DNA from: Chiridota heheva
Lineage: Eukaryota > Echinodermata > Holothuroidea > Apodida > Chiridotidae
Assembly (NCBI GenBank): GCA_020152595.1
Contig: JAIGNY010004485.1
Span: 288,501 to 352,500 of the forward strand
DNA: 64,000 bases
Reading direction: 5' to 3'
Shown: in pieces, positions 1-12,800 of the stretch
How the letters are laid out: each line of letters starts with the position of its first letter
How positions within the stretch are numbered: position 1 is the stretch's first letter
Notes under the pieces: generated by a model
Seen by the model: only the letters and a program-made list of their open reading frames with translations
What the model was told of the DNA's origin: nothing
The model's database searches: none
Translations under genes and position numbers: made by a program

Positions 1-79
1 GCCCTTGTTTAAACAAAATTTAGTGTTACAATATAGGATCCTATTAAAGCTAATGCCCTTGCTGCTTTGTTTGTACAAT

Positions 80-490
80 AATTAGTCCGTGAGCTATGGG
101 GTTGGTGGATCCCATTTTTGCGCAGCAAACTTTTCAACTTTTTTGGGTTCAGGCATGTAGTCTGGGGGTCATGAATTACTTTGCTAGACCTCTCATGGTT
201 AGCTGGGCTCCAGAATGGGTTTTTTTCCTTCTAAACAAACATCTTTTAGAGTATAATAGGCCAAAATGTGATTTGAAGGTAGCATTGGAAGAAATCAATT
301 TTATATCATTTTGTTAGATCGAGATATGTCTGTGGATGATATCTCATTTTTTCAAACCTCTCAATACATTAAGTGAGCCCTCAAATGGGAGTCAATTTTT
401 ATGTAGTATGTCATAAAGTAGAATATGAACTTAACTAAAGGGCAGAAATTCAATTTTATCACATAGTCATTTGAGGTGATTACATTTTCC
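80..490 (+). repeat. Left copy of a ~400-bp inverted repeat
   Basis: This segment matches the reverse complement of 5875-6290 along its whole length. Shared blocks include AAGTGAGCCCTCAAATGGG on this strand, a GGTAGCA(C/T)TGGAAGAAATCA block, and GTGATTACATTTTCCTT at the inner end. The copies are diverged by substitutions and small indels. They may be terminal repeats of one old element or two independent copies of a dispersed family. Confidence 0.75.
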
Positions 491-544
491 TTATCAAGAC
501 AGACCATCCCTCCTTCTCAAAAGACTGCCCCACCTGGTTTCACC

Positions 545-2640
545 TCACCTCTTCTAGACTCTTCAGGCCTCCTGGCCCATAAGGCTGCAGTGCACTCTCT
601 CCACTGGACTTGTTATTTGCAACTTGTCTGGCTTCTGTTCACGAGCTCCATCCCATCACACTCCTCTCCTTCTCGACTGTCCTTCTCGAGGTCGTTCTAG
701 GACGACCAACTTTCCTTCTCCCCTCTGATTTCCACATCATAGCTGTCACACAGTGCTTAATAGTGTTCATACGCATCACATGACCAATCTACCTCCATCT
801 TCTTTTTACTGCAGTGCTGATTTTGTCATGTTTACTCATTCTCAGTATTTCATCATTAGATATTACATATGGCCATCTGATCTTCAAAATTCTCCTGTAA
901 CATTTGAACATAAATGTATGCAGCTTTTATTATATCTGTTACATTAAGGCCATCTGATCTTCAAAATTCTCCTGTAACATTTGAACATAAATGTACCCAG
1001 CTTTTTATTATGTGCTACATTTACTCTCCATGTTTCGCAACCATACAAGAGTACAGACTTAACAAGAGAGTTAAACAGTCATATTTTTGTATATATTGAG
1101 AATGTGCTTGAGTTTAAATATCTTATTTAATTTCATAAATGCTACTCTTGCTTTAGGGATCCTGTTTTGGATATCTTCCTCACCATCACCTTGTAAGCTT
1201 ACTGTTGCACTAAGGTACCTGAACTTGTTTACTTCATTTAGTTGTTGGTTACTGATGTAAACTTTGTTTGCACATTTGCTGTAAATTTTCATGAGCTCTG
1301 TCTTATCCTTATTAATTCTTAGCCCAGTTTTTGCAGCATACTGATGAGCCTGGTCACTTTGGTTTGAATGTGTTGATATGTTGATGAAAGTAGAGTGATA
1401 TCATCAGCAAAATATAAGTCCTCAAGGGTTGACAAGAACTTCCATCTAATTCCATTCCTGTTATTATCAGTCGTTTTCCTCATCACCCAGTCTACCACCA
1501 TCAGAAAAAGGAACCCTGACATTACATCACCATGCTTTACACCACTTTTGACTTGAAACCATTTAGATTTCACACCATCATTTATAACTGCACATTCACT
1601 GTCTTCATATAACGCTTTAATCAAACATATTATCTTTTGTGGAATACCATAGGCTGCTATTATTTTTCAGAGGCTTTCTATGTGCACTGATTCAGACGCC
1701 TTCTCGAAGTCAACAAAGGCGATATATATGGTTGACTGCTATTCAATTACCTGTTCTAGAATGTTGCGCAGGATGAAAATTTGCTCGGCGGTACTCCTTC
1801 CTCTTCTAAATACAGCCTGTTCATCTCTCATCTTACTGTCAACACCGTTTCTAATTCTGTCAATTAAAACTCTTCCAAATATTTTGCTTGGTATGGATGT
1901 TAAGGTTATTCCGCACCAGTTATCGCATACAGAAGTATTGCCTTTCTTAGGTATTTTTGTTATCAGTCCTTGCTTCTATGATTTTGGTATAACTTCTTTT
2001 TCCCATACAATTCTGAACAGCTCTTCACACCATAATACTGATGTGCATATATCAGCTTTTAACAACTCGGCAATTATATTATCCTTGCCTGCAGCTTTGT
2101 TATTTTTTAGCTTCATCAATGTCCCTTTTATTTCACTTCTTGTAATATAACTGGTACTGATTTTGTCTATTTTAGGGTCACATGTTATGTTAGGAACTGG
2201 AAAAACAGGATCTGGTCCATTCAGCCTTGAAATGCTCTTTCCACCTCTCTCTTTTTTCTTTTTCATCAGTTAATAGACTCCCGTCCTTGTCTCTTATAGC
2301 ACTCCCAACCGTGGTCCTTTCATTGCAAATTGTTTTGCTTATCTTGTAAAGCTCTCTCATTCTGCCATTACTAGCTGCTTCCTCTGCAGATGCTTATCTC
2401 TCCTTAAGCTTTTCTTCACATCTTTGTCTTTTTCAGCATACTTAGCTCTCATAATATCTTTATTTCTAATTGACTTGGCATTCTCAATCTTAAACTTCAG
2501 CTGTTTTTCTCCTCATCACATTTCCAACTTTCTCTGCTGATCCATGGCTTTTGGCCCTTCTTTTTATACTCAAGGACCTTTTTAGCAGTCCCATTGTATA
2601 CCTCTTCAAATGTCTGTCACTTACTCTCAACTTTCACCTG
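545..2640 (-). mobile_element. Degenerate RTE-like non-LTR retrotransposon (LINE), minus strand
   Basis: Read on the minus strand, 2266-1976 gives LMKLKNNKAAGKDNIIAELL, the start of a LINE reverse transcriptase. Positions 1624-1319 give FQVKSGVKHGDVMSGFLFL and the catalytic LYFADDITLLSS near 1400-1411. Positions 870-590 give the typical C-terminal tail (WPDVISN, then RWR..IGHVMRMN, then RRTVEKE). Sequence between 2600 and 2270 fits the linker between endonuclease and RT. Frameshifts and stops break it into pieces, so it is dead. Assignment to the RTE group rests on recalled motif similarity. Confidence 0.75.
871..1012. repeat. Tandem duplication of ~77 bp
   Basis: The block GGCCATCTGATCTTCAAAAT plus about 45 following bases occurs at about 871 and again at 948. 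It lies inside the C-terminal part of the minus-strand LINE and has duplicated a piece of that coding remnant. Confidence 0.8.
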
Positions 2641-3359
2641 GCTTCAGAAAAAGCAAATAACCAAACTAAAAACCCTTAATCCCAACATCACTACCCAGAG
2701 GCCAGGAATCAATTTCTTGCTTCCCTCCACACTAAATCTTCTTACTCAAGCGCAGTCTTCTCTAATAGCAATACCTTCCCCCCTAACACAACTAAAACTG
2801 ATTCACATACCCAAACCGACCTCACCTGGCTCTCACCTGGCTCTTCTTACCCAGTTCTAAGCCCATCACCATTGCCAACAACCCAACCACACCCATTACC
2901 CAAACCACTTTCATCACCACCACTTCTCTCCCCAACCTTCCTTCCTCCTCTAAGACTCCCGCCATCCCCTACCGAAAAGTTTTTCTTTAAGTCTACCCGC
3001 ACCCGACACCTGAATTAATCCTGAAAACTCGGGTATGACAATTACCAACCCGACTTCCTGTTCAGTGTATTATGTTTCCACTCCCAAACAATGATTGTTT
3101 ATCTGCCATTCCCATGCAAGCCACAGTCAAGTAGCCCAAGGCTATTTGTGTGTATAAGATTACACAAAGCCAAAGCTGAATAATCAAGGCACTTTTGTGA
3201 TTGAAATCACGCATCGTGTTAAATGTCTTTGTGAAAGAAGTTTGTTTTCAGTCTGGTGATGAAAATAACTATGTATCATAATAATGTGCATTAACTAAGA
3301 AAGATTGATGGACCATTTCTCCTATGGAAAGATATGGCTTCATGCATTAACCAGAGACT

Positions 3360-4430
3360 AAACTGGTTCTTGAGACAACAGAATCCTCTTCCCTCACCAA
3401 AGCCGCTTCCGGAAACGTCACAATACCCTAGACCAGTTAATTACGCTTGACACCACTATCCGGGAATCCTTTGCAAAAAGGAGCACCTCATTGCCATTTT
3501 TTTGACCTCGAGAAAGCTTTCAACACTACTTGGAAATACGGCATTATCCGCAAACTTTATACCATTGGCCTCAAAGGCCACCTCCCCATCTTTATTCAAA
3601 GCTTCCTCTCACCCAGGCAGTTCCAAGTTCGTATTGGCCACACCCTCTCCAACCCCAACCCCCAAGAAGAGGGCATCTCCCAGGGCAGGATCCTCTCCCC
3701 CACTCTCTTCAACCTGAGCATTAACGACATCGCGGACAACCTTGGCCCCAACATCAAACATGCCCTCTACGTGGATGACTTCACCATCAACTTCACCATC
3801 TTCTACTCCTCCCCTAGCTTTTCTCTTGTCGAAAATAGGCTCCAACTTAGCCACAACCAGCTGCAAGACTGGTGCAACAATAACGGTTTTAAATTCTTCA
3901 AAGACAAGACAGTCTTCATGCACTTCTGTCATTTCAACAACCCCCACCCCAACCCGAACCTGGTGCTCAATGGCAATCGCATCCTTAAAGTTGAACACTA
4001 AGTTTCTGGGTTTAACTCTAGACCCCAAGCTCTCCTACAAGCAATCAAACCCACCATCAACAACCTCTCTCGTGTCGACAATGTTCATGTTACTCGTCTT
4101 AGAATAGGTCACACCCACCTCACTCACTCCCACCTCCTTATTGGCTCCCTCTGCAACAATTGCCATTGCACCCTCACATTCCATCACATTCTCCTTGCTT
4201 GCCCCCTGTATAACCTTTATAGAGCTTCCCTTGCTCTCCACAACTTAATTGCCGAGTTCTTTTTTTCTTCACCCATGCACACTCTCTCTCGATCCCAGCT
4301 TTCTGACTTTTAGTTCTTTTATTTCTCTCAATCTCTTCCTGTTTTCTTTCCTTCCTACCTCTAGAATGATCTAACTTCTCAGGCACAATCTGACCTTCGT
4401 TGTCAAGCCCTAATCAAACAAACAAACAAA
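3360..4430 (+). mobile_element. Degenerate Jockey/I-like LINE reverse transcriptase fragment, plus strand
   Basis: The plus strand encodes FFDLEKAFNTTWKYGIIRKL, then EGISQGRILSPTLFNLSIND and the RT active site as ALYVDDFTINF at about 3762-3795. Further on are NNGFKFFKDKTVFMHF and FLGLTLDPKLSY, and after a deletion RIGHTHLTHSHLL with a Cys/His-rich end (4095-4230). The sequence ends in a CAAA-type tail at about 4410-4430. Frameshifts occur near 3485 and 4000. The C-rich stretch from about 2640 to 3000 may be its 5' part but is too degraded to assign. Confidence 0.75.
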
Positions 4431-4439
4431 CAATCTACC

Positions 4440-5275
4440 TTTGAGGCGCGATAGGAGGTTCGCTATCATATTGGGCTCCCTGGGCAGGTGACAGCCTTGT
4501 ATAGGGTTACCTTGTAGGCCATGCAACACTCCAACAGTTTAATGAGGAACCGCAGGTCCTTGGTCCATTGGTGATTGATGTAGGCAACTACCGTTTTGTT
4601 GTCTGAACAAATCAACTTGGATTTGTGTCACTAATGCGCCGAAGTGCTGCAACATTTTGATGTGCCTTTGGCTCCACTTAACCTTGGTCAAGGTTTGCTC
4701 CCCAGCCACAGTCCGTCACCATAGTAACCAATGGGATAGGTCTATGGATTTGATGACTGACTGGAAAAGTGGGATGGGTAGAGAAATTCCTTGTCAATGG
4801 CATGAAACTAGATCCCTCATGCAAAACCGATAACAAGGCACACTAGATACCCAGGAACACCAGTCACGCTCTCACGTGTGACACTGGGTTTCCCAAAATT
4901 AAGTCTGCCCGATCTGGATGGCTAATTGCTATTCTCTGATTGGCCCAGGAATGTCTAAAACCACTCAAGTAAGTGAGGGGTCTGAGTACCATGCTAGGTC
5001 TGACTTCTGCTGAAAGACCACTCTATCCTGAATGGCGGATAATGTAGAGGGTCTGGACGGTCATCTACCACCTACTATTAGCCAGTTGTTAAGGTACATA
5101 AAGATCATGATGTCGTTGTTCCTTAGGGATGCAGCAAACACTCATCACCCTCGTGAAATGGGGAGCCATGGAGAGACCGAATGGCGGAGCTCTAAGGTGT
5201 TATTTTGGCCCTCAAAGAGGAATGCTAGAAAACGCCTATGGTCCCAGTGGATTGGGATGTGAAGAATAGAGATCT
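4440..5275 (-). mobile_element. DIRS-like retrotransposon RT/RNase H fragment, minus strand
   Basis: On the minus strand 5275-5180 reads IPIHWDHRRFLAFLFEGQ-like sequence, then FMYLNNWLIVGGR at 5106-5068, and QQKSDLAW downstream. RNase H follows: SDNKTVVAYINHQ near 4600 and PNMIANLLSRLKGR near 4450. This order and these motifs are those of DIRS1-like elements. The active site usually reads YLDDW; here it is YLNNW at 5082-5096. Many stops and frameshifts are present. No tyrosine recombinase is visible. Confidence 0.65.
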
Positions 5276-5874
5276 ATGAATGGAATGATGGGTCTCCACT
5301 TTGAAGTGTTCTGGCCTGATGAACTTGTTCTAGGGTCACAGATTCAAGAAAAGACATCAATATAAAAGATACCTTAGTCGTTATACTAAAATGAATGGCC
5401 ATTGAAGCAAATTTGTACATGTGTGACGTTTTGTTAAAACATCCCCATTCGGGGTCTCAGGTACTCTGCTAAAATCCAACCCAGTTATTTTCTTCTAATG
5501 TTACAATTATAGTTAAACACTTAGTACAAACCTATCTACATTAGGTGATGTTTTAGTTAACATTCCCTGTTTCAGGGCTCAGCTAATCAACTACAAAGAA
5601 ACCCCATTTGAGAGCTTAACTACTCACCTGGGAAGTCTACCAAAATGAGTTGGATCCACATACATACATGTATCATGAAGTCAAGGTGTGAAACTGTAGT
5701 ACACAGAAGTATAAGCCCGTTTAGGTAGTTGGTTCAAAGACAGGTACAGTATATTGGCTTTACTGCAGTTCGTGCAACAGAATGTATCATGCATAATGCA
5801 TTAGCTTCATTCTGGGGTTATAAGCTACTCTCCCAAGGGGGCTAGATATACAATTTATGATACTTAAACTATCT
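5276..5874. other. No gene seen; degenerate repeat sequence
   Basis: No open frame or splice-bounded exon is evident. The stretch contains loose copies of a module also found in the flanking inverted repeat, so it is probably old mobile-element sequence. Confidence 0.5.
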
Positions 5875-6290
5875 GGACAAGGAAAATGTAATCACCTTAA
5901 ATGACTTTCCAACAAATTTAAATTTCTGCCCCATAGTTCACTTCATATTTTATTTTATGACATACTTCATCAAAATTGACCCCCATTTGAGGGCTCACTT
6001 CATAGATTGAGAGGTCTGAAAACTGATATATTATCTACAGACATAACTTGATCTAAAAAAATGATCTAAAATTGATTTCTTCCAGTGCTACCTTCAAGCT
6101 AAATTTTAGCCCCTACCTCAACCCTATTAATAAATGATGTTTGCTTAGAAAAACCCTCATTCTGGGGCCCAGCTACCCTACTGAGAGGTCCCACAGACAT
6201 GCCTAAACCCAAAATAGTTGAAAAAGTTTGGTGTGCAAAAATGGGATCGATAAGCCATTTTCAGGTCCTTAAGCTCATGGACTAAATATT
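5875..6290 (-). repeat. Right copy of the ~400-bp inverted repeat
   Basis: This is the inverted partner of 80-490. On this strand it shows GACCCCCATTTGAGGGCTCA and CCCTCATTCTGGGGCCCAGC. Similar shorter modules (a 'CCCATT..GGG.CTCA..TAC' pattern) recur between 5440 and 5870, suggesting the element has internal sub-repeats. Confidence 0.75.
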
Positions 6291-6705
6291 AAATATAAAC
6301 ATTTTTGACAGTCAATGAAAATCAATGATACTGCATGCAGATAATTATTTATGATGAAGCTAATGATATAAGTTGTACTAGCCTATATTTCAAAAAAATA
6401 TTTTCATCACTTTCATGGCCTCTTAAATAAATTTTTACTTGTCTGAACAGGCGTTGTCTCTTTACGATTTCCTTGCCCTTATTACACAATGTGGAAAAAT
6501 TACTTGTCCCTGTTATCCTGGCAGGGAATTTTTTTGACTTGCAAAGAAACAATGATGAAACGTGAAGCAGTTCAAGCCAAGAAAGCATGAATTGGCTCAA
6601 ACATTTCCAAAAGCATCCCAAAGGGCAGAGAAATCTTGTCAAAGGGTGTCTTTGTATCATTCATTAAAAAATGATATAACCATGTCTTTGAAATACTCTT
6701 TACAG
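6291..6705 (+). other. Intron sequence before the first visible exon
   Basis: AT-rich sequence with no recognisable repeat or exon, ending in the acceptor at 6705. Confidence 0.5.
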
Positions 6706-6887
6706 CACTATCTGCTAGTGATGGCACAGCCCTTCTGAATGGCAATTATCGCATTGACGTGTCAAAATATTTCATAGCTGTTGGAACTCTATGCTCCTAT
6801 CGAAGAACCCCGATTCAAGATGGGACACATACACACCTTGAGATGATGAGCTGTAGAGGCCCTATCAATGACACTTTAGTAGTCAGA
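6706..6887 (+). CDS. Exon: ADAMTS spacer domain, second half
   Basis: The acceptor is a TTTACAG at 6705 and the donor is AGA|GTAAGT at 6888. The exon enters with two bases of a split codon and leaves in phase 0. It reads LSASDGTALLNGNYRIDVSK and then an AVGTLCSYRRTP segment. The NGN(W/Y)xID motif followed by GT..(Y/F)xYxRP is characteristic of the spacer of ADAMTSL4/THSD4-type proteins, a beta-sandwich module. The preceding spacer exon is not in the window. Confidence 0.85.
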
Positions 6888-9800
6888 GTAAGTTTGAAAA
6901 GTTAAATCCATCTAAACCATTAGGCCCTATGGCCAGTTGGTACTTATCCACGTTACCATGGCACAAGCAGATGGGAGCACATGACTTCCCATTGACGGGA
7001 TGCCATTCCATCACAGATTAAGTCCCCACCAATGATGGTACTTATTTTACAGCTGAGTGGACTGGAGCAAGTAGAGTAAAGTGTCTTGCTCAAGGACACA
7101 ATGCAGTGTTTAGATAGGAATTGAACTCGGTACCTTTTGCATATGAGCAAGACTCCTTAACCACTGAGCCACTGCACCTCTATCAGAGTCAGAGAAAGTA
7201 GTGACAGAAAAGATTAAAATTGTCAAGAATGGTCCAATTAAATGCCACACCCCGCTCTGCAATCTTGGACAAAATGACATTTCAATGCTTTTCTACTCTA
7301 TTATTTAAACATAACATTTGAACACTTACAGTAGCCCCTTCCCCAATTCCATCATTTTATGTCTCCAAGTGATTAATTGATTTAATGTAAAGGAACAGAA
7401 TCTTTGAAGAATGTACCAAAGCTAAAGCTAAATCCATCCAAGCCATTAGGCTCATAGAGCTGGTGCTCTTATCCCGGTTTCAATGGCACAAGCGGATGAG
7501 AGTTCCTGACACCCCCAGGAAAGGATGCCAGTCCATCACAGATTAACATCCCCAGCAGTGCTGGTACTCATTTTACAGCTGAGTGGACTGAAGCAAATAG
7601 AGTAAAGTGTCTTGCTCAAAGACACACTGCAGCACTCACGACAGAAATCGAACACGGTACCTTTCAAATACAAGCATGACTCCTTAGCCACTGAGCCACT
7701 TCACCTCAAATGTACCAAAACTTGCTGATAATTAGCACAGACAGTAAAGGGGCATTAGGTGGGGTGGAGTTGGGTGTCTCAACAATTTTTTTCTCAAGAT
7801 GATAGATGGGTCATTGTTGCAATTAATATTGTAAACTTTAAATTATTCAAGGAAGGCAAGAAAGGATACAACAAATTCTAGAAAAGATACTTTAAATTAA
7901 GTCATTAAAGAAAAGATGAAAATCGTGAAGATGCAAAGTAAAATGTCAATAAGTCAAGGAAAAGGTGATTTGCAAAGGGATGCTACTGGTGATAGTTCAA
8001 AAAAGAAAATTAAGCCGACCCAAATGCACAAAGTTTTTTTCTGAAGCAGCTTTCTCTTCAAGATGCTGTTTATAATTGTTGTTCTCATTTCATTTCCCTC
8101 AGATCTTGACAAGACGGCATTCACCAACATCTATAGTTTATGAATACAGTGTACCTTTGTATCGTGCTCCTTCAATTGTTACAGAGACGACAGCGCCAAC
8201 ATCCACACATTCAGTTCCACTTTCCACAAAGCTTTCAAATTTAAAAAGTGGAGACTTACATTCAGCTATTAGCCAATCACATCCACAAACCTGGAATACA
8301 TTCCAAACAAGTACTTACAGAACTACCCCTCCTGTCATTCGTAGTCCGTCAACTTTGGATTATTTCTCAGATGAAAGACCATCGATCAAGAAATCCAGCC
8401 TAAGGCAAACAGATGAAGTAGTCACAGACTTATACCGTAATGTGGAAACAAGAGTACCGCAGTTATTAGATTATGGAAGGGAAGTTGGAATTACCAAAAG
8501 AACATCTGATACAGATCTTGCCCAATATTCGTTAGAACTTGAATTTTTAAAGAAATTGCCATTTCTACTTTCTTCGTCCTCCTTTACTACAATTCAACCA
8601 TCCTTCAAGAAGCAAAAGCCTTCCTTTTCTGATCTGGTGCAAGATTTTGAACTTGATGATTCAATTTCTAGCTTTATGGCTGGCCTCTCTGAAGAAACAG
8701 ATTATTTTATGTTTTGGTATAGTCAAGATTCTGAGAGCGTAAGAAAAAACAACCCAGATTTGAATACAAATTCAAATTTTCAGTCTGAAGTAATGGAAAC
8801 ATCTGGATTTGAAAATGTAAATAAACAGTTTCTGAGAGAGGAAAATCTTCTCACCCCACCATCAATTAGAACAACGAAACCCAAAGAGGTGTTTTTACCA
8901 GACATGGAAGAAGGCCACACAGACCATAGCAGGGATATTACATTTGAATCTCCTATTAAACATATGTTTCCTGAATTATTCCAAGGACTTTCATCTGGTT
9001 TTGAATTTGCAGGTAATTCACAAATTATCTTGTACTTCTTTTGAAAGCATGAAGCAGCATATTTTTTCTTTCTTCATATTTCTTATAAAATAAAACTTGA
9101 TGTCTAAAATTTATAGGGATAGAATTAACGAGACAGTAAAGTAGCAAAGACGTTTAATCATGAAGGGGGAAGTAATTATTTCACATGTTGGTGTCAATGT
9201 TTCTTTTGGTGTTTATTTTCACCTTGCAGAAGGGTTTAAAGCTCAACTGTCTGCTCATGGGACATCTGAAGTATGCATTATAAATCAAAATGTAATTTTC
9301 TGATATTTATGTAGAAGAAAGCATGAAAGACAAGAACATTTAAACTTTTAAAAGTAAATGGACAGGATTATATATTCACCACAAGACTATAAATTCTTAA
9401 CAGAATAGTCTTTGAATTACAGTAAAAAGTACCTTAGTTTCTGAGTACTGGCTAATCATAGTTTGAAGAATTTTCAGTGTATGTAAAACTTGTGATGTAA
9501 TTCTTTAAATTTCTGTGCTAAATTTCAGGCACTTAAAGTCATCACACTATTTTCTCTTGCTAAGTTTAAATTGATCATATTCAACTGCTCCAATTCAAGT
9601 TACAATGATGAAGATTTGAAAAGCAATTTACTTAATATAAGAAAATTCAAAAGTTCTTTCTTTCTGATGTCACAAATTTATATACAATTTTGCATAATTT
9701 ATTATAGATTGGCCTTAAAATTCAAAATCATGTGAAATGTTTAATTTTTAATCAATTTAGATGACACTTTTTCATTTTCAGGTTTCATAATCTATTTTCT

Positions 9801-12800
9801 TGTATTTAAGCTCAAGAGGTCACAATTTTCCATAGATCATCTCTAATGTAAAAGAATAAATGAAAGACATAAAAGCCAAATCTAAAGGTATGGTTGCCGA
9901 CCAGTACACCACAAAAATGTCTTGTTTGGTATTAAATTCATCATTTTTTGGTAGGCTTTTCACATTTTTGAGGTTGTTGTATAACAGATCTTTACATTTT
10001 ATTATAGATATGAAAATTCAATTAACTGTAACTTAACAAATTCTTTAAATTTTTGCTGAAATATTTAACGTTTCTTCTGGCATTTACGTAACATTTTCTC
10101 AGTCAAGAAGTACATACCGCTCTCAATGCTTGCCACTCTTGTTCATGCTTTTATTAGTTTGAGACTTGATTTTTGTAATAGCTTATTTGTTGGTTTACCA
10201 AATTATCAAATTCAACATCTCCAGAAAATTCAAAACCATGCTGCTCGTCTGCTTTCATCCTGCACGAAATTAGACCATATCACTCCAATTCTGTTTAACC
10301 TTCATTGGCTACCTATTCAGTTTAGAATAAAATTCAAAATTCTCATGTTCGCCCATAAATCTGTCTATAAATCCGGACCTTCTTACTTACATTTAAAAGT
10401 TTTTAACCCAATTCGTTTTACCAGACAGTCAACTGCTCCAACTCTTGTTTTACCAAAATTTAATTCTAAATCTGCTGGTCAAATATCTTATTCTGTTGCT
10501 GCCTGTACCTTGTGGAATAATTTACCCGTTCAATTACGTGCAATTCACTGTTACAATGTTTTTAAATCTCAAGTGAAAACCCACCTTTTTAAATGTGCTT
10601 ATAATCTTTAGTCTTTGTTTTATGTATTGATTCATTGTGTATACTTATTTTAGGTATTTCAGTAATTTGTACTTTTACTTTATTTGTTTTACTTTATTTG
10701 TTTATATTTCTTATTCAGCATGTTCAGCTTTTAATCTTTAGTTTAGCCTATGAATTATGTATTGATTAATTGCGTATTTATATTTTAGGTATTTCAATTT
10801 TTTGCTTTTAAATTTCTAGCTTTATACTTCATTTGTTTCATATATCTTATCATTTACTTTACTTACTGATCCGCGGTCTTGACGATTTAGTTCAATGGGG
10901 CGCGTTATAAATATATGTGTATTATTATTTATTATTATTATTCCCTAAACAAAGCAAGTAGCAAATAAGTGCTTTAGTTAACCTGCGGCAATCAAGTGTG
11001 AATAGAAAGTTGTGACTAGATCAATTACGTTGAAGATTTGACGTGGGTATATTATGGACAGTAGAGTAGAGTTTGTTATAAAGAATTGTTTATGCATATA
11101 GCTGCAAAACCAGTTTTTACCAATGTAAGTGTTTAGATCAAGCAAAATTCTTCTGTTCTTTGTAGAACATTCAGGGCCCTCAAACGAAAGCCGTGTTATC
11201 ATGGAGGAACAACCCCCACCTAGTTATAACATATCACAGCCCAAATCAGAGGAGTACTCAGCGGCTTACATCCATGGCGTCATGGACAATCAGATACCAA
11301 AATATGTAGTGGATGACATATGGCAGGTGCCAACTGAGTCGACCCCACAACCAGTTGCTGCAACTACGGTGGTTCGCTCCTCTAGCAAAATATCAACAAC
11401 TGCAGGTGAGATAAAGACATCATCTGTTGCCACGAGTAGACAAGCAGGAAATGACATCATTGATTTGGTCCGTTCTATACCGGCATCTGTAACAGAAACT
11501 TACAACAATGTTATACCAAATGTTGCTCAGGTTCGGACTGTAACTCATGCAATGATTGCAAAGAATACTGTTTCTGATTCACAATCTGAAAGTAAGACAA
11601 GGCTTCCTCAGCCAGCTGAGTCTCGTACCACTCCAAAAGCTAGAAATACATTTACAAAGCCAACAGTGGTTGGTAGAGCTTCTCCAGGGAATCAGGTTAC
11701 ATCAACTGTGAGTAGTAAAGGTTTTCACCCAGCACAGAACTGTCATCAACAAATTGACATCTGATGAAACATTCTCTTCTAGTGAAGTGCAATCACCACC
11801 AAGTTTATCTTTACCCAAAACATCATCAACAAATACAGCAACATCTCTTAAACCAACATCAGTATTGATAACATTACCAGTGCCTAAAACATTATCACAG
11901 AAATCGATATCATCTACCAAAGCAAAATCATCTTTTAGACCATTATCATCATCAAGACCATCAACATTGTCCAAAACAGCATCATTAGCCAGAGCAACAT
12001 CATCAACAATCAGAATATCATCACTCAACACAACTGCACCATCACCTGTACCAACTGTGCCAGTTAAACCCTCATCTTCCAAATCTCCCACAAGTCCCCC
12101 TTTAGTACTAAAGCAAGGTGATGGTTCAGTTTTATCAGCATCTACAGGCAGGACAGTCATGATCACAGATGGTACAACCACCATTAAAACATCAACAACT
12201 TTGGTGCCGACAACCAGTCCAACAACTTCTTTACAAACAACTTCGTTACCAACTACTACTTTGCAAGGAACCACTCACAAAACAACAACAACTAGAACGC
12301 AGACTGAATCAAGAGAGGTAGAAAGCAATGAGGCGGAACTTTATTTTTGGAAAGTGACTGATTACGCTCCTTGCAGTTCCACTTGTGAAAGAGGTAAGAA
12401 CTACTTCTTTAATGTTCTTTTCATGTGTTTTCTTGAGAAATGACTGGAGGATAATAATAATGATAATAATAATAATACATTTTTATATAGTGCATTATAC
12501 CAAACGGTCTCAATGCGCTTTACATAAACAAATATAACATGAGAAAACCTTAAGATACAAACAGTAAGAGAACAAAAAACCATACTTAAAAAAGATACAA
12601 GCAGGATAAAGTTACAAGGTCCAATGAGGGGAACTCATGAAAAGGTGTGTTTTCAATACACTCTTAAAAATATCTAAAGTAGGGGCATTTCTGATGTAGA
12701 TTGGGAGAATGTTCCAGAGTTTGGGGGCTGCAGATTGAAAAGAACGTTCACCGTAAGTCTTGGTGTTAATTTTTGGCGGCTTTAGGAGAATAGCACTGTT

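Noticed and set aside
3609-4028. 139-residue minus-strand open frame
   Set aside because: It is the antisense of the Jockey/I-like reverse transcriptase remnant on the plus strand.
5032-5262. 76-residue plus-strand open frame
   Set aside because: It is the antisense of the DIRS-like reverse transcriptase remnant.
11708-11732. 25-nt intron (GTGAGT to CCCAG) that would restore the linker frame
   Set aside because: It is much shorter than any normal spliceosomal intron; a one-base insertion explains the shift more simply.
11702-12274. 190-residue minus-strand open frame opposite the linker exon
   Set aside because: It is the antisense shadow of the Ser/Thr-rich coding exon, whose codon composition avoids antisense stops.
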